NCBI GenBank assembly: GCA_033980235.1
Contig: CM067076.1
Coordinates: 31,472,968 to 31,536,967 of the forward strand
DNA length: 64,000 bases
Origin: Diadema setosum
Lineage: Eukaryota > Echinodermata > Echinoidea > Diadematoida > Diadematidae
Direction of reading: 5' to 3'
The notes below the pieces were generated by a model that had not been told where the DNA came from, ran no database searches, and saw only the letters and a program-made list of their open reading frames with translations. A program made the translations under genes and the position numbers. How positions within the stretch are numbered: position 1 is the first letter of the stretch; each line of letters begins with the position of its first letter. Below, one piece after another: positions 1-11,415 of this stretch.

Positions 1-416
1 ACACATATGCAATAACTTGTAAAAAAAATACAAATACACATTATCAGAACAGACCAATAATACAAATATCACATTATTTTGTTTTGGTAGTCTAATGATT
101 AAAGGGGTCCCGTTTCTTCTCTTCCCGTCTGTTTGCATGTTTTTATGTGATAAAAGCAATATCGGTAACAAGTTCAAGTTCTTCTATTTAACCCTTTCCT
201 TTAAAAAAAACCCACACAGAATGAAGGCTTTGCAAATAAGACAAAACACACTGGCACATTGTCAACCATATAACCCTATATGTAAAGCAGAGAAAACAAC
301 GACAACAACAAAATGGAGAGAGAATTATAAAAGCGCAAGGGCTCAGTGGAAGGCTGATTGCCATAAATAAAATTTGGCCCTGATGACAAAGAATACATTC
401 CAATCTACTCATTAAT

Positions 417-434
417 ACACACACACACACACAC
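417..434. repeat. (AC)n microsatellite
   Basis: Nine uninterrupted AC units. Simple repeat without coding meaning. Confidence 0.9.
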
Positions 435-479
435 CACATCATCGACACTATATACACTAACACATTGCTTTAAATACAC

Positions 480-690
480 ATTAAATGCACGCTTTAAGTA
501 CATTATTGCAAGTTATGTGATTCTAATAAATACAACTTAAATCTCATACTGATCTAATGAAGAGATGGTTCTGATTTCATGAGGCATGTCATTCCATATC
601 AGGGGACCTCTGTAGAAAACAGAACTTCTGAGCATAGAGGTTCTTACAGTTCGTAAGGGAGATGATAATGATAAAACAAACGATGAGCAA
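480..690 (-). pseudogene. 3' end of a decayed L2-like LINE reverse-transcriptase ORF
   Basis: Read on the minus strand, about 660 down to 575 encodes TVRTSMLRSSVFYRGPLIWN followed by DMPHEIRTISSLDQ. This is the conserved C-terminal signature of non-LTR retrotransposon ORF2 proteins (a YxGPxxWN block, then a short S-L-x-x-F segment). After one frame shift near 555 the reading continues as FKLYLLESHNLQ and ends at a stop at 503-505. The intact LINE at 34.9-38.0 kb has the same layout at its C-terminus (TGPRFWNSLS, then SLNSFKRKLKFFLLNSY). Upstream reverse-transcriptase sequence is not recognisable, so this is a 5'-truncated, frameshifted copy. It is not an exon of a host gene. Confidence 0.7.
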
Positions 691-977
691 AATATCCTAG
701 ATGAAACCTTTCAGCATATTGAGATCACCTTAACCTTCATTTCGGCCTTCCAGTTTCCTCCAGAAAACGTGATTACAAATGTTAAATGCTTCGTTTTTAC
801 ACTGGAATTAGAATAGGCATAAAATGGCGGATCGTCAAGACTGCTGCTATTAAAGTGCACCAGAACATCTTCAGGTGTAGAATTTCAGTTATTTCAACAA
901 CAATCAGTATTTGAATAGTGAATGAAAAAAAAAAAATGAGTTATACACAGTTAATTCATATTTTACGAATTTAATTA

Positions 978-1105
978 ACGGAAACTTTAATTCAAAAATT
1001 TTGAAGAGATTGTCTGATTTTCTCAAACCTCATTGATGTGTACATCTATATTCTGTGTTCACTGAATACTCAAAGTGTATTTTGGGTCAATTCCCTTTCA
1101 GCCTT
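978..1105 (+). repeat. Dispersed repeat family R3, copy 1
   Basis: About 110 bp that align by eye with 1622-1735 and, inverted, with 6899-7030. The shared core runs TTTTGAA, GATTGTC, ATTT, then TCATTGATGTGT and a block near TTCACTGAATACTC. The copies are diverged, so the element is old. It has no coding capacity and is probably a MITE or MITE fragment. Confidence 0.6.
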
Positions 1106-1320
1106 CACCTGTCACGTCCATGTTTACTCTCCTCCGAAAGAATGTCAGTAGTTTGATTCCTCTCAATCAGTACGTCTACACAGTAGTGCATATAATCTAT
1201 TGATGTAGGCGTATCCTGTGTCGTCGTGGCACACATGACTGAATTCATTGTTGCTGTAGCTACGTCCAAAACATTGCATTCCAGCTGAACTAGGACTACT
1301 CGTTTTCCGGATAATTAAAC

Positions 1321-1592
1321 GAGTACACTTCAACTACGTCATTATGGACGACCATAATATGAAGAGAATGATTTAAGATCTTAAGAACTTTTTCTTTTCA
1401 CTTTTCACTTTTCCATCACAAAGGAGCACTTGGCGTACACCTCTTTGAAAAAGCAGCGGGAGAATCATATTACTCTTAAAATAACAAATCGATGGAATAA
1501 GGACTTTCTTATGAAAAATGAAATTTTGTGGAATTCTTCGAATATTTTTCTCTATATTGCTGTCCATAATGATGCCATGAAGTGAAGTAGTC
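1321..1592. repeat. Imperfect inverted repeat
   Basis: The left arm (1321-1349) ends in CATTATGGAC and the right arm (1562-1592) starts with GTCCATAATG. Both arms contain a CACTTCA/TGAAGTG block in mirror position. They enclose about 210 bp of non-coding DNA lying between R3 copies 1 and 2. It may be the core of a larger composite element with R3 flanks. Confidence 0.45.
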
Positions 1593-1621
1593 TCCATATC
1601 CAGTAATGACGGAACCAAAAC

Positions 1622-1735
1622 TTAAGAATTTACATCTTTTGAACAGATTGTCCGATTTTGCTCACACTGTCATTGATGTGTTCCACTAATATTGCTGCGT
1701 TCAGTCAATCCAAATTCCAATTTGCTCTTCGATTT
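1622..1735 (+). repeat. Dispersed repeat family R3, copy 2
   Basis: Starts at a TTAA and reads TTAAGAATTTACATCTTTTG, then the shared GATTGTCCGATTTT and TCATTGATGTGTTCCAC blocks. It lies in direct orientation about 640 bp after copy 1. Copy 3 (6899-7030, inverted) has the same TTAA-ended terminus. Confidence 0.6.
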
Positions 1736-1739
1736 TCTT

Positions 1740-2985
1740 TAACACGATGTGAGCAACTTCTTCAGACTGCTAATTGTAATTGTCTTTAACCAGTTTATTA
1801 GTACCCATTACTCTCTGGTGTTTTTTTTTCTCTCTCTCTTTTTTAAGGGCCAGAATATAATCATTCGTTATTTCTGTATTTTATATATTATAAGCCTAAT
1901 ATTTTCTCTTTCCGATGAAAGTACTTAATAATTGATACCGTTCATCTAAATATTTCTTGTAACCAGTTCCAGCTAGACTTACGAAATTCATCTTGATAAG
2001 TATTTTTTTCTCCCCTATCCATTCCACCTCTGAAGACGCTGAAATTTGAGTAATCCCTTCAAGCAGGTTTAGCTAAGTGGTGATTTCTTCCTAATCTTTC
2101 TTTAACTGCAATGCTTTACCTATCAATAGATGATTATTACGCATTGTCCGATAAAACCACGGCCGACATTATCTCGAAAATGTTGTCGGACACTTTCAAC
2201 TTGACAAGAAGGCCATTTTCTTCACCTCAGGGGATTGATATTCAAGCTGAGGTCAATTTGAGTGTGAATCAGAATAGAGAGTTTGGTGAATGGATTTGAT
2301 TATGTTATAAGCACACGTATTAAATCTTGTGGGAGCATGTCAGTATGTGTATGACCTGTATGTATATACAATTTTGTAATCAATCCTAATATTCATGTGT
2401 GTATGTAATGTGATGTACGTTATCATTTCCTTTCTCCCTCACATCTTTGTTCTGAGACCGACAACATAGATCCTAACTAAAACTATTTTCGGAATTGAAT
2501 GCGTATAGACCAGGGGACGTTTCCCCTGTTCCATTATAATCTAACCAATGTTATTTCATATATCGGTAGATAGTATACATGGGTTTGTTTTGTTTTTTCC
2601 TCATGGAGAAACTACAAATTTGATGAAGGCCTTACCTGTAAATGTATATTGGCAAAGGTTGTTCATTTTTTCGGCTTTGTCCACGAAATGCTCAAATTCT
2701 GAAGTGTTTTTTTTTTTTTTTTTGTTCTGTATGAATTGTACATCAAATAAACGTTGCAGTTGTGACTATAAATGTGTAAGGTATTTATTCTCGTGCTTGT
2801 GTCTGTAGATGACGAAGACAGCTCACCATAACAACCATCTCCTGTTTGCATGATGAGCACTGCGTGTGAAAGATGTGTCTTGACGAAATCGGACCGTCCC
2901 TAGCTCTAGGAGGAAAACCGTCTGGCATCTGGAGAAGGAAGTCCATCTTGTAGGCGTAAAGCAACCAATCAATCAATTTCCACAG
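1740..2985. other. No gene recognised; possible 5' region of the TRIM-like gene
   Basis: Only short open frames (for example 2111-2299) without a recognisable domain. There is a poly-T run at 2707-2723. A RING or B-box exon for the downstream gene could lie here, but none was seen. Confidence 0.5.
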
Positions 2986-4478
2986 ACTGTGCTAAGAAGA
3001 AAGGAGGCGAAATCTTGGACATTACAACTGACCGACGGAAAGACATCATGAATTCCGATTTGATCAATCGAGGAGTCGCGAAGATACACAAACTCAGACA
3101 AGTGGAGGAAGAAGTCAGCCAGAGTGCAGCCAAGATCCACGCCCACCTGACAGAGATCACCGGAAGGATCGCCGCGGCCGAGGGGGAGGAAAGAAAGCAG
3201 GTGACGGACAAACATCATCAGCTCGTCTACAGGATCAACCTCGAAGCCGACAAGGAGATCATGAAGATCAATCTCATGAGGAGATCAAGACTGGAGCAGG
3301 CTTTTAAGGATGCCAACGACTCTTGCAAGAAAATTCATGATAACACCCAGATTCTGGCTTGCGAGATTGCCGGAGCTCAACAGAGAATTGATGAGTATGT
3401 GAACAGATTGAAATCCAGGCTTGGTAAAGAGTCGAGCGCCATCAACGATGCGCATGTGAGAGTTCAAAATCATGTCACTGTCGGTGGAAAAAGGTTGCCG
3501 AATGATTTTCAGGAAGCAGTGAGGTCGCTGACGGGATATCTCGACGAGGAATTGGTCAACAGTAGGAACATAACTGAGATAGCACGAGAAGTGGAGAAAT
3601 TGCAATTCAAACGAGGGCAAGGATACGACATTGGGAAACTAGAGGGCGTGGAAGACAGGTGGCTGCTGAAGAAATGGGATTTATGTCAGCCTTTGACGTT
3701 ACTTGGCTGCACGGGACCAGATGAAATAGTGTTTGAATATGACGGAAGTTCTGTCTACACAGCAAACATCAAAGATAAGAAAATGCTAAGAGTGGCGAAA
3801 ATATCTGGTACGTCGGTATTGACAACAACCACACCTCTTTCCGGCGGGAAATTTGTCGCCGGTACCACCAACGACACTCTGGAACTATTCCATCAAACAG
3901 TGCCTGGTGAATGGCGGTATCTTAGGGCCCTTGGAGACCAAGTCAAGAAATTTAACTACGTCGCTGTGGACAGGGGTGGCCTGATCTTGGCAGCGCAGTC
4001 CAATGGTTCCACCATACACGTCTTTGAGCCAAATGATGGGGGACCGATAGGAGTGGTCACCCTGGAGAACGAGCTCAAAATCCGCGGCCTGTCTGCCATG
4101 CCGTCGGGACCCATTGCTGTGCTGACCAACGACGGCGGCAAGCGCGTGCGGTTCTTGGATGGCTTGGGTAGAGTCCTGTTTTCCACCAACCTTGGCGGTA
4201 AGAACGTCACGTGTATCGCGGCGGATCGGGTCAAAGACTCTCTTTACTGTCTGCACCACGATCCTCGCTGCGGCATGGTTGGAGTCGACGAGATTTTGGT
4301 CGGACGGGAGGCGACACCGGAGCAGATCATCACGCTGGATTTCATGAAGCCAGTCCTCACACCGTCTCTTGTCGTCCTGTCGTCGGGAACACTCGTCATC
4401 GAGGCTAATGACACCCTGCACTGCTACAAGAAAACGCCATATTTGCACCATCTGATGAATGAACTCAACGGCAAGTGA
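2986..4478 (+). CDS. TRIM-like protein, C-terminal part (coiled coil plus beta-propeller-like region)
   Basis: A long open frame ending at TGA 4476-4478. It stays open back to a stop at 2907; the first in-frame ATG is at 3048 (MNSDLINRG). A good splice acceptor (ATTTCCACAG) ends at 2985, so I take this as a last exon whose RING and B-box are encoded upstream; a short single-exon gene starting at 3048 is the alternative. Counting from 3015, residues about 20-210 are charged and heptad-like (QVEEEV, EGEERKQV, RRSRLEQAFKDA), the expected TRIM coiled coil. Residues about 215-475 form repeated short beta-strand units (GPDEIVFEYDGSSVYTANI, GGKFVAGTTNDTLELF, GPIAVLTNDGGKRVRFLDG) like the NHL or six-bladed propeller end of TRIM2/3/56-like proteins, though classical NHL signatures are weak. 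Such proteins are often E3 ligases, but no RING is visible here, so ligase activity is unproven. GC content is above the flanks, as expected for coding sequence. Confidence 0.8.
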
Positions 4479-5258
4479 GATGATAACCTTCTGGAGGGGT
4501 GTGTGACAAAATTCAACTGGCACCTCATGCCGTTCTAGTGTCAGCCCCCCACCACACACACACACACGCATACACGCATTGTGACTTGCCTATATCAATA
4601 GGTGACGAGTGAAAAAAAAACTACAACTTTGAACTACAATGCTCTTCCTGCCACTGTACTTAATGTTTATGCGAACATGTACTGTTGTATAAACTATTAA
4701 CCTTTCTGGTTAGTAGGCCCTATAATGTGTTAATCGTTACACATGTAAAATGTAGAGCTGAATGAAATGTTAGCTCTGGACGGAAAGAAAGTCAGTTAGA
4801 TAGTGTCCTCTTAAACTGTAGTGTACTAAGTAACAACAGAAGAATAGATTATGGCCATAAGCCGATGCACCGCAAAGTGAGCGAGTCGTCATTTTAGATG
4901 CAGCGTCTATACGTCAAGTTTGCTGTTGTCAGTAGACGTCTGTTTGAAAAGTATCGGTTTTTCATCGGAAATAGACAACTCAAGGTAATGGCGAATTAAT
5001 ATTGATGGTCTTTCGGTAGTTTTCCAAGAACCAACTTTGTGGACGTCCATCGTGTACTTTTTACCAGAAAATCATAACTTCGAACCACAGCACTCACTTT
5101 GTAGAACATTGGAAGTTGATTATAGGCTGTAAATTCACCATTATCCCGTGCATCTTTGAATTTATTCGCATCAAAACAAATGCAATTTATACAGAAAAAA
5201 TAGCGACTACCAAATATATTCATTTAATACTTTGTAATCCAGTACTCTTCATTCTATA

Positions 5259-5264
5259 AATAAA
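5259..5264 (+). promoter_or_regulatory. Candidate poly(A) signal of the TRIM-like gene
   Basis: AATAAA about 780 bases after the stop at 4478, on the same strand. It is the first canonical hexamer I noticed downstream; the assignment is by position only. Confidence 0.35.
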
Positions 5265-5269
5265 AATGA

Positions 5270-6895
5270 TAATAATATGATACAGGTACTACCATATAAT
5301 AAATTTGCAAGCGGGTGAAAATCAACATATTTATAGACTATAATTAACTGCGCTGAAAAGTGAAAAAGATGCTGTTTTTGATTAAGAAACATCAAGTCTG
5401 TGGTCAGTTTGTCCTATAGACTTTTGAATAGGACCTATCAATTTGTCGTGAGATTAAATAGATAGAAAAAGTAAAGCAGGGTGAATAAAATCTTGATAAA
5501 TGTGCGGCGGTTACCCGAAATTATTGTGCACCAACATTTTATTCGTGACTATTTCAACAGTGGCTTCTGAAACAAGAGCTCACAAAACTTTGGTTATACG
5601 AATACATAATAACACTATGCATTGCGAAAACCACCTTAAACATAATCGCTTGTCGTCCAAGTCATATTTAGATTTATTGAATAGCTACACATTTATTTCT
5701 TAGGCCTAATGCACTTTTGCTTTTATAGTGACGTACATGTATATATCGTTGTACATTGTACTTTTGCTGACATCGATATTGTTGTTGTTACCGTTGCTGT
5801 AGTGTAAATCAGTTTAATTTGACTGAACTTCATAGCCTTACAATACGGTATTATATAAAATAATTTTCAAGAGAACTGCGATCGTTTCACGTCCTTGTGG
5901 TAAACATTCTCCGACTGTATACAAGAAAATATGCATGCCACTTGCTCCGTTCGTCGCTATTTCAAACATATAGGCCTACAGACGCGTTTACACCAGACCT
6001 GCGATTACATGGTCGTGAGCTTGTATCATTTCATTCTCCCACTGTCCTTATTAACAAAAGATATTTACTTATCCAACTATTCAACCGGATGTCTTCTATT
6101 AACGTCCAGGAAGTGAATGATGTGTGATATGTATCTATTAAGCAAATTAATGCTGGAGTTCATCTCAGAGAGGTTGCTGGTAATGGAAGCTGTTATTGCA
6201 GGTGCCTCGTAAAAGTGTAAAAGTGTAATGTGTACACATTAGTAATTGCATTGCCCTTGCCTCATATCGGATAAGTACTGTTAATTTGCTGAATGCATTC
6301 CCCATTGTACTTAGAAAAAAATTAAGAACTGAAACTGTGAATGTTGGTTGATTCTTGTCCCTAATTTTCATGGTTTTCTTTGTTATATTATAGAAACGGG
6401 TCCGGAGTATGAACATTGTATGCCTTCGGTATCCTTACATGCATTCATTTCCTGCAGGGGAATCAGTACACTTCGCTTATTATTAAATTGCGGTAAGATG
6501 ATGATATATTGTAGTATACTGTCAAATATTGGAAGTGGTATGCTGTTGATGTGTTGTGTTTTTTTTTTCTTTATCGTTGTTTTTACCACTGCATGGAGCA
6601 TGCGGTTTGGTATTTTATATGTTAGGTACATGTCGAAAGTGTGTTTATTCTTTTTTGTCTTGTCTTCATTGTCTATGCAACCATTTGAATTAAATCCTCT
6701 TGCTTTTGTACCTTTCACGTTTGCAGAAATTCTCGGTCATTCTTACGCCTCCGATAAACGATGTAAACCACAGTTTCACACCTGACATTTTAGACATAGT
6801 AAACATTGCAGTTGGCCAGTGTAATGGCAAGGCTTTCAATGTGGCATATGCCAACATGGCCTGAAAAAACAAAACACTCCTTCCTGATTTATACA
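5270..6895. other. No gene recognised
   Basis: AT-rich intergenic DNA. A frame of 145 codons at 6348-6785 crosses poly-T runs and has no recognisable domain. There are acceptor-like (TTATATTATAG at 6391) and donor-like (GGTAAG near 6492) sites around its first part, but nothing confirms an exon. Confidence 0.5.
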
Positions 6896-6898
6896 GGG

Positions 6899-7030
6899 TT
6901 AAAAGGACGATTCCACCTTCATAGTAGAGGACTGAGTGAATGCAGCAATGTTAGTAGAACACATCAGTGAAAGTTTTGGGGAAATTGGACAAACCGTTCA
7001 AAAGATGAATTTTTAAAGTACCCCTTTCCT
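6899..7030 (-). repeat. Dispersed repeat family R3, copy 3 (inverted)
   Basis: The reverse complement reads CATCTTTTGAAC, GTTTGTCCAATTT, then TCACTGATGTGTTCTAC and CATTGCTGCATTCACTCAG, matching copy 2 at 1622-1735 almost block for block. TTAA occurs at 6899-6902 and near 7013. Confidence 0.6.
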
Positions 7031-7130
7031 CACAACCGACATTGACCTCCCCCTACCTGACAATACATATTAAAAAGTAGCATTCCAAAGTTGGATTACA
7101 CGTGTTGGTGAAAAATGAAAAGAAGTTAAG

Positions 7131-7285
7131 CCCATGCTGTCAATGCCAAGTTTTTTGTTTGTTAGTTTGTTTGTTTACACAAATTTTCTGGTTCCTCGCC
7201 CTTTATCAAGTGTTCGTGATTCTATAATCAAGAACACTTGATAAAGGGCGAGAAAGAACTTGGTTTGGCAGTATGAGCTTGAGTT
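7131..7285. repeat. Foldback element with a near-perfect central hairpin
   Basis: Arms at 7195-7221 and 7226-7252 are 27 nt long with a single mismatch, separated by a 4-nt loop (CTAT). The arms include CTCGCCCTTTATCAAGTG and its complement. Weaker outer arms (CATGCTGTCAATGCCAAG near 7134 and CTTGGTTTGGCAGTATGAG near 7259) continue the symmetry. It is most likely a small foldback MITE; a transcript through it could form an RNA hairpin. Confidence 0.75.
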
Positions 7286-7289
7286 GTTT

Positions 7290-9040
7290 TTTTTTTTTGT
7301 ATATATATATATACATGATTATATATATATTTATTAACATACACATTTATGAAGAGTTTAAATGCAAAAAAAAAATATCCATTTTCGGTATTTAAGGTTT
7401 AAGTTGCTGGTAAACAAAGAAATAATGTAAATATATATGATAATCTTATCTAATACAGAATCTTAAATAATGTTAAATATATATAATTACAAGCATTGTG
7501 TCAAACAGCAGCAAATGCTTTAATGAGAAGGACTGGGTTTTTCTGATCGTATAATTTTTGGAATAGGACTGTGTTCACGGTAAATCTTTATATTTTTTAT
7601 AATCAATACACTGGAAGGATAAGACATATGGAATATGGTTATTATAATACAACATTTCTTTTTAAATCCATTTGTAATGATATAGTTTACACTAATGTAT
7701 ATTTCGACCGCAGTCTTTAAATAAAAAAATAATATTTTTGAAGATATGATTCCTTGGAGTAAGAAAAAAAAAAAAAACAAGCTTTCAGCGAAGCATCTCT
7801 ATGCAACATTTTTCTGCATGCAAGACATGAGGCACAACATAACAAAACAAAGGCGATTCATGCACACGCAAAGGGAGGAGGTGGAATCAAATTGAACTAC
7901 AGCTAGAAAAAAAAAAAAAAAAAAAAAAGTTCCCAGTCCTGCTATGGACTGAAGAGTACTGTAATCTATGCACAGGATTTTGTAATGGTTTAAACAAGAG
8001 AGGGCGCTCTTACTGCCATACAATTTGAATCAAACGCGGCTTCAGGGTTCGGCGAGAACGCTCTCAATTTTCATTAAGTCGGAATATGAGTTTGAAGGTA
8101 TTTCTCTGTGTTTCGCCAGAAAACTGTAGGACATGAAGAACGTACCCTTACATATAGGCTTACATTGTGTATATACAAGTGGGTAAAATAACAAGGCAGC
8201 ACGGAGCTATTAAATTTGTTGCTGCACTGTCAGTGACTGTGTATTGTTGAAAATCTACCGGAATGTCCAAACACTCACTCAGCAGTCTATTTCTCTGATT
8301 TATAGGTACTTTGGACTCTCACATATTCTCCGCTAAATAACGGTAGCTGGACAAAGTGTTATCGGAAATACATGTATAATCCAACTTTGAGAGTTACTAC
8401 CGTCACTTACTTTTCATTGATTCCATGGATTTCTCTTCGTTCCAGAAGTCGCATTCTCACCCAAGGGTTCGGCAACCTTAAAGCACATTTTAGCCGATGT
8501 TTATCGTCTTCTTCCTGTTTATACTGCCCGTGCGCTCTTTGCAGTATGTCTCACTACGGGGCTACTATCGCAGGTCTCCAATATCACACATGATCTGTTA
8601 CACACCTCCTCCCTCTCTACGTAACTCATATTTTAGGATCATGTTTCGATACTTTCAAACGATCCATCTGGGAGTGTCCCTATAAGAAGTGAAATGCAAC
8701 CCTTATTAGCAGTGAGCTGTGAAGCTAACGCACTGCATTATGACCTCTTATCCACGGGGAGTGGTATCTTGTTTAAAAAGGTGTTAATATATCTTAATAT
8801 GCAATAAACGCCAAGTAACGTATTATGTTATGGTACACAATCATGTACTTAAATTACTAAACATATAATATACAATACATTTTTATGTAAATTCGATATT
8901 ATACATTTACGTATAAGTATACTTTTCTTTCTATTTGAAATCTTAAAAAATGAGGGAGATAAAGATAGAGGGAGAGAGAAAGACAGAAAGAAACACGAAA
9001 TCAACATATTTGGACAAAGTTATGCTAAACACGCTAAACG
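7290..9040. other. No gene recognised
   Basis: AT-rich DNA with TA-rich stretches near 7300-7330 and a poly-A run at about 7905-7928. The frames at 8372-8593 and 8497-8685 show no domain. Confidence 0.5.
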
Positions 9041-9047
9041 TAACACT

Positions 9048-9192
9048 TCTGGGGACCGTTTCATGAAACTTTTTGTCAGTGATTTACACTGACAACTGTT
9101 AAAAGCTACTGAAATCCTTGCATCTGATTGGCTAATAGCAAATTTGTCGGTGAAAACCTCCGACGAACTCGTTGATGAAACGCCCCCTATGG
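9048..9192. mobile_element. MITE with GGGCCCGTTTCATAAA-type ends, degenerate copy
   Basis: The left end reads CTGGGGACCGTTTCATGAAA and the right end GATGAAACGCCCCCTA, a decayed version of the inverted ends of the element at 17143-17296. The interior matches that copy in opposite orientation over 30 consecutive bases (the block containing CCTTGCATCTGATTGG). Length about 145 bp, no coding capacity. Confidence 0.8.
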
Positions 9193-9713
9193 TCGAGATG
9201 TCACGATCACTCTCTTATGCGTTTCTTCTGAGGGAAATAAAGTTTTGATTACGCAGTGTATTCAAAACAGAGTAAATGTTTCTGCTTCAGAAAACAAAGA
9301 GAGAAAGACAGAAAGACACGAAGTCAGAAAAAAAAAAGGAATTGTGCCAAACTCTTCAGATGGTACCAGTACTTGAGAAAAGTTACTGAATTTGACGCAG
9401 TTAGGTTTAGATTGATATCGCTAGAGTTGCCTAAACACGCACGCTTACCCCAATGGACAGTGACTTGATGGACGACATGATTTACGGCTTGTTTAACCCT
9501 TTTCTCACCATTGGTAACCAATTTGTGCATAATTTCAACGGATTAATGTGGTGGTGGTCCTGAGGAAGTTAAGGCTGTCATTTAACCAACATGACCAAGA
9601 TGATATTCATTTGAGCTCGTGATACGGAGTGTCTCAATAACTATTCCGATGTTCTGTATGAGTCCCTGGGACGCCCATAATGAAACGGACGTAACACTCA
9701 CACATACACAACA

Positions 9714-10180
9714 TTAAAGGGGTATTCCGGACGATTTTTATAATTTCACATCATGTAGTACATAAATCAACAGCTTCATGTATAGATTTGTAGAATTTAT
9801 TGTGCTTCTTGAGCAGAGAAACAGTACTTTCAAAAACCTTAAACAAATTACACTGAACAAAGATGATGACATAGGAGCCTCACATATCTCAGAAATGTAG
9901 CAGTGTCATTCCATTACAATACCGCATGCTTGCAAGCTCACCTGTGTATAATCTATGCATGCCTTCTTCTTTTGTTCTGCTTCCTTGAGCCACATCTCAT
10001 GCATTCTTATGGTGAGGCTGCCATGTCATCATCCTTGTTCATTGCAATTTGTTAGAAATTCCGAAAACATTCTTATTTTTCATCCCAATCATTATAAATC
10101 CTGAAACTCTGTACCCAGTATAACTAATTTATATATGTTCAAATGTAAAAATTTGAAAATCATCCGGAGGTCTCGTTTAA
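9714..10180 (+). mobile_element. TTAA-flanked foldback MITE, family TF2, long copy
   Basis: Starts TTAAAGGGGTATTCCGGACG and ends CCGGAGGTCTCGTTTAA, so TTAA stands at both ends as expected for a piggyBac-type target duplication. The two halves are imperfect inverted repeats over roughly 200 bp each. In the middle, GATGATGACATAGGAGCCTC pairs with a GTGAGGCTGCCATGTCATC block. A shorter copy lies inverted at 15886-16191 and lacks the central segment. Confidence 0.8.
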
Positions 10181-11024
10181 ATTCGCATTATATTGACAGA
10201 TACATCAGTCTGCATAATTATCATAATACAGATGCGAGAGCGCATTCCAATAGAAAACGACCGAAACGAGATTATTTTTCCCCATTTACTAATATATTTT
10301 CTCTTTTCCTTTTTTCCCAGTGGTTTTCATATTCATTTTTTTTTTCTTATCGGAGGGAGCGGAGAGTTCACTTAGATGTTGAATGTCCCGTTCAATTCGT
10401 CGGTGACGACAAATCACGTGACATTATACGTCACTTAAAAAAATGTACTTAATCCGTTTAAGCCCTCGTCTCGAAACCACTGGTGCTCGTCTTCTTTCGA
10501 CAGTAAGCTGCTAGGCGTCTGTTCGGTAAAGTCTGTCATGTAGGTATAAGACCTGAGATTAGTCAGGTTCCCTGGATATGGGAACCATCGTGATTGCATA
10601 ACCATGTGTGAGTGTCAGAATGACATTTCAGCTGAAAAGCTTTACCCCGAACGTCGCTCATTTGTAAATGAAGACAGTAATAATTCTTTATTGCATCAGA
10701 AGACCGCAATCCAATGATGAATGTCAGTTAGTGGCAATATTAGTAAAACAAGAAGAAATGACGAGTATGAATAAGACTAGGGGACAAGAACTGTGAGGAA
10801 AATGAAGCGTAACGAAAGAAAGAGACGAACATAAAATTTGCGAAAGAAAGCAAAAGAGGAAATACATACAAATTCGCAGGAGCAATTGCAGGAATTTCGA
10901 GCAAACTTTCTAAATTTCTGTATACATTATGTCGGTTGATAAAATGATTTTGTGCAGCAAACGTTATACAAAAGTTGAATGTCATTAATGAGGGCTGGCT
11001 AAAGGAAGATAAGAATAATCAAAC

Positions 11025-11415
11025 TTAAAGGGGCTGTACAGTACTGGTTGAGGTGGGGATTCATGTTTTTTGATATCCTAAGTGAGATAATGAGAAACCT
11101 CTTATGAAATATGAAAGAGCATGTAATTTTAAGAAGGATTCAACGTTTATTTGATGAATTTTTTTTTTCAAATGGCTGAGATATCCAAAAAAGTGATAAT
11201 AATAAAAGACTACAGGCCACAACTTTATTAGGATCTCTTTGTTTTACCTTGTTTTTGGATATCTCGGCCACTTCAAAACCAATTTTCATCAAATAAACTT
11301 TTGATACCCCTTAGAACTGCATGCTCTTTGACATCTCATAGAGTGGTTTCTGAATATCTCGCAAAACGTTAAAAGCTAAATCCTCACCTCGACCAGAACT
11401 GTACACACCCTTTAA
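11025..11415 (+). mobile_element. TTAA-flanked MITE, family TF1, copy 1
   Basis: Begins TTAAAGGGGCTGTACAGTAC and ends CTGTACACACCCTTTAA. The terminal inverted repeats are about 35 bp and TTAA is at both ends. The second copy at 29132-29502 shares exact stretches such as GAGAAACCTCTTATGAAATA. No coding capacity. The ends suggest cross-mobilisation by a piggyBac-like transposase (inference). Confidence 0.85.

Noticed and set aside
6348..6785. 145-codon frame on the plus strand
   Set aside because: Low-complexity hydrophobic stretches from poly-T DNA, opposed by a minus-strand frame, no recognisable domain. Flanking splice-like sites alone are not enough.
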